A DNA stretch of 64,000 nt. It comes from Clostridia bacterium. Lineage in GTDB: Bacteria > Bacillota > Clostridia > Oscillospirales > Acutalibacteraceae. Shown here one piece after another: positions 34,037 through 41,746 of the stretch. Position 1 is the stretch's first letter. The number at the start of each line of letters is the position of its first letter. The notes beneath the pieces were generated by a model that saw only the letters and a list, made by a program, of their open reading frames with translations, searched no databases and was not told the DNA's origin. Made by a program: the position numbers and the translations under genes. The stretch lies in the NCBI GenBank assembly GCA_017549285.1, contig JAFYVE010000027.1:1-64000 (forward strand), in the 5' to 3' direction.

Positions 34037-35197
34037 CATCTGCTCTAAAATATATTGTTTTACATCTTCGAGTTTACTTTTTTTCCATTCGCCTTTTTCG
34101 GCTTCTTCGGCAAGGGGGCAGATAATGAAGAAATCGAGTGTTTCACCCGGCACTCTGCCTGTTCTCAGAGGTTCTGAAAAATGTTCTTTCCATTTTTCTT
34201 CCGTAGCATCCTTGAATTCCTGCGGTTTTAAGTATGTGAATTGTCTTTTTGTTGCGGCAATAAGCATTTTTGCCGAAAGAGGAGCTAAAAGTCTGTATTC
34301 ATATTCCTGCACATCAACAAAGATACGGGGAAGTTCAGCTTTTTCAATATGTTCGTTTTCTCTGTTTATGAGAAGTCCCATAGGTTCCCATGTCATTTTG
34401 TCTTCGGTGAAATTGAGTTTTACAAGAAGACCTTTTTCTGTGTTGAACTGCGCACGCTGATAGTCTGTATCAAAAATAAAATTGCCCAGAGAATAGAAAA
34501 TTATTTTATCTCCGACTGTTTCAAAATTCATCGGCACATGGGGGTGATGTGAAACAACGGCATCTGCACCCATTTCAAGATATTTATGATATCGTTCTCT
34601 TGTGTAGGGTGAGGGGAGCGGAGTAAATTCTTCACCTGCGTGCGCAACAACGATACACCAACGGCATGTCTTTTTAATTTTATTTATAGTTTCCTGAATT
34701 GCATCAAGGTCACTCCATGAGTAACATCCGGGTTTGTCGGAGTCAGCTTTTCTGCAGGCTCTCTGATAACCTACGCCGAACATTCCTATTCCGCCCGATT
34801 CATCGAGTATAACGGGTTTTCTTGCTTCGTCAATGTTCATTCCCGCACCGATTGTCTGAATATTATTTTCTTCTGCAATTTTCAGTGTTGACTCAATGCC
34901 GTATGGACCTGCATCCATAATATGATTATTGCAGATATTCCATATGTCGGCTTTCATATTTTTAAGCACCTTTACGGCAGCAGGGTCTATTGTGTGAAGA
35001 AGCTGTGCAACACCGTCCTGAGTTGTGTTTGTTTCTGCTTCGGCAACGGGACCCTCCACATTTGCAACAACGTGGTCGGCAGAATGAAGAAATGAAAGTA
35101 TCTCTTTCGAAATCAGTTCTTCATCATCCCATTTTTTGTACATATAACGGTCAAAACCTATGTCGCCCGTGAATACGATTGATGATTTGTTCTTCAT
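34034..35197 (-). CDS. CapA-family metallophosphatase-like protein
   Basis: A 387-residue member of the CapA/PgsA family (calcineurin-like fold), whose members take part in poly-gamma-glutamate capsule formation, though many paralogues have other roles. Motifs are TGDIGFDRYM at the N-terminus, NVEGP (about 46), WNICNNHIMDAGPYGIEST (CNNH), VVAHAGEEFTPLP and VSHHPHVPMNFE. No signal peptide or membrane anchor is seen, so a cytosolic or atypical enzyme is more likely than a capsule exporter. No other capsule genes are nearby. CGGAGG precedes the start. Confidence 0.78.
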   Translation of the reverse strand: MKNKSSIVFTGDIGFDRYMYKKWDDEELISKEILSFLHSADHVVANVEGPVAEAETNTTQDGVAQLLHTIDPAAVKVLKNMKADIWNICNNHIMDAGPYGIESTLKIAEENNIQTIGAGMNIDEARKPVILDESGGIGMFGVGYQRACRKADSDKPGCYSWSDLDAIQETINKIKKTCRWCIVVAHAGEEFTPLPSPYTRERYHKYLEMGADAVVSHHPHVPMNFETVGDKIIFYSLGNFIFDTDYQRAQFNTEKGLLVKLNFTEDKMTWEPMGLLINRENEHIEKAELPRIFVDVQEYEYRLLAPLSAKMLIAATKRQFTYLKPQEFKDATEEKWKEHFSEPLRTGRVPGETLDFFIICPLAEEAEKGEWKKSKLEDVKQYILEQM

Positions 35198-35456
35198 AGT
35201 GCCTCCGTTAAATTTTTTTTTGTATTATAACATATAACGAATAAAATTTGCAAGTTGCAGGATAATTATAAATGATAATCAGTATGATTTTAGTGCAATT
35301 TTGCCGTTAAAAATGTGCAAAAAAAATAAAAATTTAAAAAAAGTGATAAATTTTAAAAAAAGACTTGATTTTTGTGCTTTAATGTGATAATCTATACAGG
35401 CAATAAGGCGAGATAATTGTGTCCGTTTTTATTTGAAGAGAAAGGAAGTTTGCCCG

Positions 35457-35708
35457 ATGTCAGCTTGGGAGTATATACTCGGTGCAGTTTTAATAGTAAT
35501 TTCATTAGTTCTTGTAGTAATAGTAATGTTACAGCAGAGCAAACAGCAGGGGCTCTCAGGGGCAATTGCAGGCGGTGCTGATACATTCTTCGGCAAGAAC
35601 AAAGGCCGTACAATGGAAGCTAAGCTTGAAAAGCTTACAAAAATTCTTTGTGTAGCATTTATAATTCTGACTTTCGTAACAACAATTCTTGTTGGTTTCT
35701 TCGCATAA
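35457..35708 (+). CDS. secG: Protein translocase subunit SecG
   Basis: An 83-residue SecG, an accessory subunit of the SecYEG channel. Two transmembrane helices (YILGAVLIVISLVLVVIVMLQ and ILCVAFIILTFVTTILVGFF) flank the conserved LQQSKQQGLSGAIAGGADTFFGKNKGRT loop. The ATG at 35457 has AAAGGAAG upstream; an in-frame TTG at 35433 precedes that site and is unlikely. tRNA-Lys follows 22 bp after the stop, and both share the terminator at 35806-35846. Confidence 0.93.
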   Translation: MSAWEYILGAVLIVISLVLVVIVMLQQSKQQGLSGAIAGGADTFFGKNKGRTMEAKLEKLTKILCVAFIILTFVTTILVGFFA

Positions 35709-35730
35709 GTCAGTTTTTATGAATAAAAGT

Positions 35731-35806
35731 GATTCAGTAGCTCAGTCGGCAGAGCACCTGCCTTTTAAGCAGGGTGTCCGGGGTTCGAATCCCCGCTGAG
35801 TCACCA
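35731..35806 (+). tRNA. tRNA-Lys (TTT)
   Basis: 76-nt tRNA with encoded CCA. Acceptor GATTCAG/CTGAGTC (one G-U), anticodon arm CCTGC/GCAGG with loop CTTTTAA (anticodon TTT), T-arm GGGGTTCGAATCCCC. Confidence 0.95.
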
Positions 35807-35846
35807 AACAAAAATCCGTTCACGAAAGTGGACGGATTTTTGTTTG
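35806..35846 (+). terminator. Terminator of secG-tRNA-Lys
   Basis: A nearly perfect 19-bp stem (arms ending CAAACAAAAATCCGT and ACGGATTTTTGTTTG) around a GAAA loop. Confidence 0.88.
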
Positions 35847-35847
35847 T

Positions 35848-35953
35848 ATTATTCATTATTCAATATTCATCATTCATTATTCATTTCAACAGAACGGATT
35901 TTTGAATGAATAATGAATATTGAAGTCGCTTCGCTGATGAATAATGAATAATT
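35848..35953. repeat. AT-rich inverted repeat upstream of S23-type gene
   Basis: ATTATTCATTATTCAATATTCAT-type left arm (35848-35884) and its inverted relative (35913-35953, broken by GTCGCTTCGC). ACGGATTTTTG of the tRNA-Lys terminator recurs at about 35894-35904, i.e. as a direct repeat on the two sides of the left arm. Confidence 0.65.
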
Positions 35954-35982
35954 TTGACATTGATTTATATTTATGATACAAT
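35954..35982 (+). promoter_or_regulatory. Promoter of S23-type gene
   Basis: TTGACA at 35954-35959, 17-bp spacer, TACAAT at 35977-35982. Confidence 0.75.
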
Positions 35983-36004
35983 ATTAAAAAGGATGTGAGT
36001 TTTT

Positions 36005-36361
36005 ATGAAAGAAAATATTCTTATAGATAAATCTATTGTTTTTGCAGCAAGAATTGTTAAATTGCATGATTATTTAATAAAAAATAAAAAAGGTCTGACT
36101 ATAGCAAAACAATTGATTCGGAGCGGAACAAGTATCGGAGCAAATATCAATGAAGCTAATTACGGACAGAGTCCTGCAGATTTTATAACAAAAATGCACA
36201 TAGCGTTAAAAGAAACTGCTGAAACAGAGTATTGGATAAAATTACTTCATCTTTCTGAATATATTGATGATAAGATGTTTGATTCTTTACTTGCCGATTG
36301 CCTGGAACTGAAACGAATATTGGTCGCATCGCTTAATACAGCAAAAAATAATCAAAAATAA
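36005..36361 (+). CDS. Four-helix bundle protein, S23/IVS family
   Basis: A 118-residue all-helical protein of the S23 family, first known from intervening sequences in 23S rRNA genes and related in fold to the Avd protein of diversity-generating retroelements. Typical segments are IAKQLIRSGTSIGANINEANYGQSPADFITKMHIALKETAETEYWIKLL, the core of the family. Members often sit in variable or repeat-flanked positions. Here it follows tRNA-Lys and an AT-rich inverted repeat, with its own strong promoter and terminator (36396-36427). No reverse transcriptase, variable repeat or rRNA is present. Function unknown. Confidence 0.87.
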   Translation: MKENILIDKSIVFAARIVKLHDYLIKNKKGLTIAKQLIRSGTSIGANINEANYGQSPADFITKMHIALKETAETEYWIKLLHLSEYIDDKMFDSLLADCLELKRILVASLNTAKNNQK

Positions 36362-36395
36362 CTTCTTGTTATTGATGATTTGTGCGAAGATATAG

Positions 36396-36427
36396 AAAGA
36401 CAGATTGTTTGGTCTGTCTTTTTTTTG
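36396..36427 (+). terminator. Terminator of S23-type gene
   Basis: Stem AAAGACAGA / TCTGTCTTT with 8-base loop, followed by TTTTT. Confidence 0.82.
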
Positions 36428-36552
36428 TATAGTATATCATAATACCGTCAGGTGTGTATTTTTGTTGTTTCGATAATATTTATTACAGTATTCTGCTTAT
36501 TATTCTTTACTTTGTTTTAATAAAAAAATATATTACAATCTTGTAAAAAAGG

Positions 36553-36581
36553 TTGAAAATTAAATGACTGTTTGCTATAAT
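36553..36581 (+). promoter_or_regulatory. Promoter of SH3-PBP-ruvX operon
   Basis: TTGAAA at 36553-36558, 17-bp spacer, TATAAT at 36576-36581. Confidence 0.7.
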
Positions 36582-36613
36582 TTAAAAGTAAAAGTATAGT
36601 CGGAGGAATATAT

Positions 36614-37105
36614 ATGTTTAAAAATAATGAAATGATCCAGCAGATAACAGATAAGATTGCTGCTTTTCTTGCAAAGACAGTAAAAACCATTAAAAAGATG
36701 GACAGACGTCTGCTTATAATGATAAGTGCAGCTGTTGTTCTCGTTATTATTATTTTTGCACTTATAATAAACGGTCTGAGTTCAGATAAAGATAATGATG
36801 AGCCTGTAACACCTCAGGATAATATTGTTTCTCTTGACGAACCTTCTACTGATTATGAAAACATTCTTCCCGTTCAGACAAACGGTGCGGGAACATATAA
36901 AGTTGAAACAGGTTCTGCTGCCGAACTCAATATGCGTCTTGCAGCTGATAAGGAATCAGATGTTATTACAACAATTCCCAACGGAACACAGCTTGAAGTT
37001 ATGTTTATTGATGATTTCGGTGCAGCCGAAGGTGAAGCAGGCTGGGGTTATGTCAATTATAATGGTGAACGTGGCTGGGTATTTATGCAGTACCTTAAAA
37101 AATAA
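36614..37105 (+). CDS. Membrane-anchored bacterial SH3 domain protein
   Basis: A 163-residue protein with a basic N-terminus, one transmembrane helix (LLIMISAAVVLVIIIFALII, about 33-53), an acidic linker and a C-terminal bacterial SH3 domain (about 95-163: LNMRLAADKESDVITTIPNGTQLEV...WGYVNYNGERGWVFMQYL). Such domains bind cell-wall peptides. It is encoded 25 bp ahead of a class A penicillin-binding protein and probably assists or localises it at the wall. GGAGG precedes ATG 36614. Confidence 0.82.
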   Translation: MFKNNEMIQQITDKIAAFLAKTVKTIKKMDRRLLIMISAAVVLVIIIFALIINGLSSDKDNDEPVTPQDNIVSLDEPSTDYENILPVQTNGAGTYKVETGSAAELNMRLAADKESDVITTIPNGTQLEVMFIDDFGAAEGEAGWGYVNYNGERGWVFMQYLKK

Positions 37106-37130
37106 TTCTACCTGACGGGGAGAAAAAGCA

Positions 37131-39506
37131 ATGAGCAATTTAAATAACATTAACAGTTCAGGCAACAATTCTCCTGAAAACAGAGTTGACGCCCCGACTG
37201 AAAGAGTGAATATCAATAATCAGCCTTCTATGAGAAACCGACAGACTTCTGTCAAAAAGAGCGAAACGGTTGAAGAAAAGAAGGAAACACAGAAAAAAAC
37301 TGAACGAAAAAAGAGAAAAGAACACAAGGGATTCAGAAGATTCGGTATTATTATGTGTTCATTTATTCTCATAGGTCTTATCTCTGTTTCATCAGTCGGG
37401 CTGTATGTTCTTAAACATATGGCTGATTTCGTCAACGGTGATGTAGCAATTGACCTTGATGAATACAAGGAAAATCAGAGCAGAACAACAATTCTTTATA
37501 CTGTTGATGACAATGGTAATGAAGTCGAACTTATAAGACTTCACGGTGAGGAGAACCGTATCTGGGTTGACCTTGACGAAATTCCTGACAATCTTCAGAA
37601 GGCATTCATTGCTCTTGAAGATGCAAAGTTCCCCACACATTCGGGTGTTGACTGGAAGCGAACTATTGCTGTTGCAATCGTTCCCTCAAAGAAAGGCGAG
37701 GGCGGTTCAACAATCACACAGCAGTTGATAAAGAATCTCACGGGCGAACGAGATGTCACATACATCAGAAAATTCCGTGAAATTCAGAATGCACTCAATC
37801 TTGAAAGACACTTTTCAAAGGAAACAATTCTTGAAGCATACCTCAACACATTGTATCTTGACGGTGGTTGTTACGGTGTTCAGACTGCATCTGAATATTA
37901 TTTCGGCAAGGATGTTGAAGACCTTACTCTTGCTGAATGTGCATGTATTGCGGCTATCACACAGGCTCCCAGGGCGAATAATCCCATAATCAATCCCGAA
38001 AAAAATGAGGAGCGTCGTAACTGGACACTCTGGTGTATGCTCGAGGAAGAGTATATCACTCAGGAAGAATATGATGAAGCTCTTGAATATGATTTTGTCT
38101 TCACAACAGACGATGATTACGTACCTCCCGAGGATGATGACGAAGATACAAATGACGATATGATTTCTGTTGATGAAAGCAATGTCGGTCAGACTCAGGA
38201 AGAAGAGAAAGTACAGAGCTATTACGTTGACTACGTTATCGATAAAGTTATCAAAGACCTTATGAAGGCTTATTCCTATTCATATAATGAAGCATGGCGA
38301 CTTGTCTATTACGGCGGTCTGAAAATCCATGTTGCTGTTGACATGGAAATTCAGAGTCTTCTTGAAGATATCTATTATAACAGAAAAGGCTTCCCGAAAG
38401 ACACTAATTCTTACGGTGAACTTGTTCAGTCAAGTATGGTTATAATGGATTATAGCGGCAGAGTCATAGGTATTGTCGGTCAGGCAGGCGAAAAAGAGGG
38501 TGCAAGAAGCCTTAATATCGCAACAAGTTCCAGAAGACAGCCCGGTTCATCAATCAAGCCTCTGAGTGTTTACGCACCTGCAATTGACAGTAATATGTAC
38601 ACATGGTCATCACTTATCCAGAACTACGGTATTATTGTTGAAGATGAAAGATGGCCTCTCAACTATGGCGGTGACCCCGGTGCACCCGGTTCATTCGAAA
38701 CAATTCAGCAGGCTCTTGCTCCCTCACATAACACAGTTCCCGCACAGCTTGTTGAATCATTGGGTATTGATACCTGCTATAACTTCCTTGTTGATAAATT
38801 CAAATTCACATCACTCGAAGAAGATGATCACACTTATTCTTCAATGGCTGTCGGCGGTATGACACACGGTGTTTACGGTATTGAAATGTGTGCTGCATAC
38901 ACAACATTCGGTACCGGTGGTGTTTATTACGAACCCTATTGTTATTACACCGTTACAAACAGCTCAGGTTCAACTGTTTATCTTACAAACAGCGATTCCG
39001 GTGAACAGATTATGGACAGAGGTACTGCTGAAGTTATGAACAAGCTTCTTCAGACAGTTGCAACTGCATATAACGGTACTGCACGTGCATACAGAGTATC
39101 AGGCTTTGATATGTTTGCAAAAACAGGTACAACATCAGACGAAAAAGACCGTTGGTTTGTAGGCGGAACACCTTATTATGTCTGCAGCGTATGGATGGGT
39201 TATGCAGAACATCCCGAAGAACTTGATTTCTATACAAACTACTGCGGTGATCTTTATCAGACAGTTATGAATCAGATTCACAAGAACCTTCCCGCAAAGA
39301 ATTTTGAATTCAGCGATGAAATTGAAGACCATTATTATTGCGCAAATTCAGGTCTTCTTGCAGGTTCAGGCTGTCCTAACGGTGGTGCAGGCTGGTATAA
39401 GAAGGAAGCTGTTCCCCCGACCTGTACAGCTTGTTCAGGTGTTCTTAAGCCTGTTCAGGATGATAATGCTGCAGATGCACCTGCCGATGCTCCGGAGGGT
39501 GACTGA
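37131..39506 (+). CDS. Class A penicillin-binding protein (PBP1 type)
   Basis: A 791-residue bifunctional peptidoglycan synthase. A cytoplasmic, lysine-rich tail (about 1-65) and one membrane helix (about 70-92) precede the glycosyltransferase domain (catalytic Glu163 in ALEDAKF; GGSTITQQLIKN). An acidic low-complexity insert (about 325-360) follows, then the transpeptidase domain with the active site Ser473 (SSIK), SHNT as the SxN motif and KTGTT as the KTG box. The C-terminus has a cysteine-bearing tail (CANSGLLAGSGCPNGG...CTACSG) like those in other clostridial PBPs. The stop codon overlaps the ruvX start by one base. It builds wall glycan at the outer membrane face. Confidence 0.93.
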   Translation: MSNLNNINSSGNNSPENRVDAPTERVNINNQPSMRNRQTSVKKSETVEEKKETQKKTERKKRKEHKGFRRFGIIMCSFILIGLISVSSVGLYVLKHMADFVNGDVAIDLDEYKENQSRTTILYTVDDNGNEVELIRLHGEENRIWVDLDEIPDNLQKAFIALEDAKFPTHSGVDWKRTIAVAIVPSKKGEGGSTITQQLIKNLTGERDVTYIRKFREIQNALNLERHFSKETILEAYLNTLYLDGGCYGVQTASEYYFGKDVEDLTLAECACIAAITQAPRANNPIINPEKNEERRNWTLWCMLEEEYITQEEYDEALEYDFVFTTDDDYVPPEDDDEDTNDDMISVDESNVGQTQEEEKVQSYYVDYVIDKVIKDLMKAYSYSYNEAWRLVYYGGLKIHVAVDMEIQSLLEDIYYNRKGFPKDTNSYGELVQSSMVIMDYSGRVIGIVGQAGEKEGARSLNIATSSRRQPGSSIKPLSVYAPAIDSNMYTWSSLIQNYGIIVEDERWPLNYGGDPGAPGSFETIQQALAPSHNTVPAQLVESLGIDTCYNFLVDKFKFTSLEEDDHTYSSMAVGGMTHGVYGIEMCAAYTTFGTGGVYYEPYCYYTVTNSSGSTVYLTNSDSGEQIMDRGTAEVMNKLLQTVATAYNGTARAYRVSGFDMFAKTGTTSDEKDRWFVGGTPYYVCSVWMGYAEHPEELDFYTNYCGDLYQTVMNQIHKNLPAKNFEFSDEIEDHYYCANSGLLAGSGCPNGGAGWYKKEAVPPTCTACSGVLKPVQDDNAADAPADAPEGD

Positions 39507-39925
39507 TGATAATTATGTCAGTTGATTACGGTGATGTCCGTACCGGTGTTGCCGTGTGTGACAAGAATGAGATTCTTGCTTCTCCCGTTTCCGTTATAAC
39601 AGAAACCGATGCGGAAAAACTCGCAGATAAAATCATTGAATTCGCAAAAGAATTGAGAGCTGAAAGCTTTGTTGTGGGCCTCCCAAAAAATATGGACGGT
39701 TCGGAAGGTTTCAGAGCCGAAGCCTGTAAGGCATTTGCTTCAATGCTCGGTGAAAAATCAGGTCTTGAAGTCAACCTTTATGATGAAAGACTTACAACAG
39801 TTTCTGCTCATAACGCACTCAATGCCACAAACACAAGAGGAAAAAAACGCAAGGCAGTTGTTGATGCCGTATCAGCCGTTATGATTCTCGAAGATTTTAT
39901 GGCATACAGAAAACGCAATAAATAA
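39506..39925 (+). CDS. ruvX: Holliday junction resolvase-like RuvX (YqgF)
   Basis: A 139-residue RuvX/YqgF protein with RNase H-like fold, implicated in Holliday-junction resolution and 16S rRNA maturation. Motifs are MSVDYGDVRTGVAVCD with the first catalytic aspartate, FVVGLPKNMDGSEG, LYDERLTT (catalytic Glu) and DAVSAVMILEDF (last aspartate). The ATG at 39506 is seven bases after GGAGG and overlaps the PBP stop. A terminator follows. Confidence 0.92.
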   Translation: MIIMSVDYGDVRTGVAVCDKNEILASPVSVITETDAEKLADKIIEFAKELRAESFVVGLPKNMDGSEGFRAEACKAFASMLGEKSGLEVNLYDERLTTVSAHNALNATNTRGKKRKAVVDAVSAVMILEDFMAYRKRNK

Positions 39926-39929
39926 AATT

Positions 39930-39960
39930 AACCGCATCGTTTTTCACGGTGCGGTTTTGT
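39930..39960 (+). terminator. Terminator of PBP-ruvX operon
   Basis: Stem CCGCATCG / CGGTGCGG, loop TTTTTCA, then TTTTGTTTT. Confidence 0.85.
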
Positions 39961-39965
39961 TTTGC

Positions 39966-40004
39966 AAATCAGAATTTATCACTTCAGCGATAAATTATTG
40001 TTTA
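39966..40004. repeat. Minimal TIR pair, copy R3
   Basis: AAATCAGAATTTATC and GATAAATTATTGTTTA separated by eight bases, able to fold as one hairpin. The right end contains the nadE stop codon (TAA on the minus strand, 40004-40002), so this 39-bp unit may also act as the nadE terminator. Confidence 0.75.
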
Positions 40005-40733
40005 TATTTCAGGTTTGAATGCCGGCATAAGCTGAAGCTTGAAAAGGTTGTTTCTGTGTTTTGTATCGATAAGTTCTTTTTTAGCCTTGTCTTCGATGAA
40101 ACCGGTTCTGATATAAACATCGAGTTCGGCATAAGTGAAACCGAGGTTTTCTTCGTCTGTCTTTCCGCAAAGACCGTCAATCGGAGTTTTTTCAACAAGA
40201 TCTTCGGGCAGCCCCATAACTTTACCTATTGCCTTTACTTCTGTTACAGTAAGGTTGCACATCGGAGAAAAATCACCTGCAGCGTCACCGTATCTTGTTG
40301 AATAACCTACCCAGTCTTCCGAAAGATTGCAGGTGTTCACAACTCTGCCGTTGAAGCATTGTGAAACAGCATAAACGGTTGACATTCTGATTCGGGGAGG
40401 AAGATTTGTCCTTGCCTGAACTGATAATTCAAAATTTTCCTGAATGCTTCCGGTCAGACCGTCAATTGCAGATTTGATGTTTATTTCATAATGTTTTATT
40501 CCGAGATGGTTTACAAGCTTGTAAGCACAATCTATGTCATGCTGAACACCGCAGGGCATCAGTACGCCTATAACTCTGTCTTTTCCGAGTGCTTCAACAC
40601 AGAGTGCTGCTGCAACAGAGCTGTCTTTTCCTCCCGAGATACCTATTACTGCATTACAGCCTTTTCCGTTTTCTTCAAAGAACTTCCTTATCCATTCAAC
40701 ACACTCATTTTTTACTTTTACTGCATCAAACAT
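40002..40733 (-). CDS. nadE: NH3-dependent NAD+ synthetase
   Basis: A 243-residue NAD synthetase, which amidates deamido-NAD with ammonia and ATP in the last step of NAD formation. The PP-loop VIGISGGKDSSVAAAL is at about 29-44, followed by NTCNLSEDWVGYSTRYGDAAGDFSPMCNLTVTEV and PIDGLCGKTDEENLGFTYAELD. No glutaminase domain is attached, so free ammonia is used. The ATG at 40733 has GGTGGTGA upstream. The stop codon coincides with the end of repeat R3. Confidence 0.92.
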   Translation of the reverse strand: MFDAVKVKNECVEWIRKFFEENGKGCNAVIGISGGKDSSVAAALCVEALGKDRVIGVLMPCGVQHDIDCAYKLVNHLGIKHYEINIKSAIDGLTGSIQENFELSVQARTNLPPRIRMSTVYAVSQCFNGRVVNTCNLSEDWVGYSTRYGDAAGDFSPMCNLTVTEVKAIGKVMGLPEDLVEKTPIDGLCGKTDEENLGFTYAELDVYIRTGFIEDKAKKELIDTKHRNNLFKLQLMPAFKPEI

Positions 40734-40859
40734 GCGGATCACCACCGGTTATTATTAGTTATATCTGTATTTTATCACAAAAAAACAGATTTAGCAACAA
40801 AAGTTATAATAAAAGAACAGCTATATTTTATTAAATATGATAAATTGTTAAAACAGATG

Positions 40860-40888
40860 TTGACGAGAAGGCTTATTGGTGATAGAAT
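40860..40888 (+). promoter_or_regulatory. Promoter of yebC
   Basis: TTGACG at 40860-40865, 17-bp spacer, TAGAAT at 40883-40888. Confidence 0.6.
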
Positions 40889-40922
40889 ATATAAAGATAA
40901 AATTTATGCAAAGGTGATTATT

Positions 40923-41666
40923 ATGTCAGGACACTCCAAATGGAGTACAATAAAAAGAAAAAAAGAAAAAACCGATAATCAGCGAGCTAAAGTCTTTACA
41001 AAAATCGGCAGAGAAATTGCTGTTGCTGTAAGAGACGGCGGTCCCGACCCCGCAGGTAACTCAAAGCTCAAAGATATCATTGCAAAAGCAAAGGCTGCAA
41101 ACGTGCCCAATGATAACATTGAAAGAATTATCAAAAAGGCATCAGGTGACGGTGACTCAGCAAACTACGAAGAGTGTGTTTACGAAGGTTACGGTCCCAA
41201 CGGTATTGCTGTTATTGTTGAAACTCTTACAGATAACAGAAACAGAACAGCAGGTGAAATGCGTCATTATTTCGACAAATACGGTGGAAATATGGGTCAG
41301 TCAGGCTCAGTTATGTTTATGTTCAACCGTCAGGGTAACATCGTAATTGAAAAAGACGGTGTTGACGAAGACTCACTTCTTGAAACAGCTCTTGAAGCAG
41401 GTGCGGAAGACCTTGTAACAGATGAAGAAGATGTTTTTGAAGTAAGAACCCAGCCCAACGATGTCGGCTCTGTAAGTGAAGCTCTTGCAGCAGCAGGTTA
41501 TGTCGCAATTTCTGCTGAAGCTGAATATATTCCTTCCACATACACAAGACTTGATAATCCCGATGATATCAAGAATATGGGTAAAATGCTTGAGATGTTC
41601 GAAGATAATGATGATGTTCAGAATGTCTGGCATAACTGGGAAAACGAAGAGGATTACGAAGGTTAA
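40923..41666 (+). CDS. yebC: YebC/PmpR family translation factor
   Basis: A 247-residue member of the YebC/PmpR/TACO1 family, ribosome-associated proteins that ease translation of proline stretches (some members were described as transcription regulators). The N-terminal MSGHSKWSTIKRKKEKTDNQRAKVFTK is diagnostic; GGNMGQSGSVMFMF follows near 125. The ATG at 40923 has AAAGGTGA upstream. The reading frame stays open far upstream, but that part lacks the family sequence and overlaps nadE, so it is not used. Confidence 0.92.
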   Translation: MSGHSKWSTIKRKKEKTDNQRAKVFTKIGREIAVAVRDGGPDPAGNSKLKDIIAKAKAANVPNDNIERIIKKASGDGDSANYEECVYEGYGPNGIAVIVETLTDNRNRTAGEMRHYFDKYGGNMGQSGSVMFMFNRQGNIVIEKDGVDEDSLLETALEAGAEDLVTDEEDVFEVRTQPNDVGSVSEALAAAGYVAISAEAEYIPSTYTRLDNPDDIKNMGKMLEMFEDNDDVQNVWHNWENEEDYEG

Positions 41667-41677
41667 CATACCTTTTC

Positions 41678-41711
41678 AGGCACCCCTTGTATACGGTGGT
41701 GCCTTTTTTTG
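41678..41711 (+). terminator. Terminator of yebC
   Basis: Stem AGGCACC / GGTGCCT followed by TTTTTTT. Confidence 0.85.
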
Positions 41712-41746
41712 ATTTATGATGAACTTTATAAAATGGAGGTTGTTTT

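Noticed and set aside
36005-36361. Diversity-generating retroelement based on the S23/Avd-like protein
   Set aside because: No reverse transcriptase, template repeat or variable repeat could be found around it.
40491-40922. Long upstream extension of the yebC reading frame (391 codons in total)
   Set aside because: The extra part lies antisense to nadE, lacks YebC family sequence, and ATG 40923 with AAAGGTGA fits the family start exactly.
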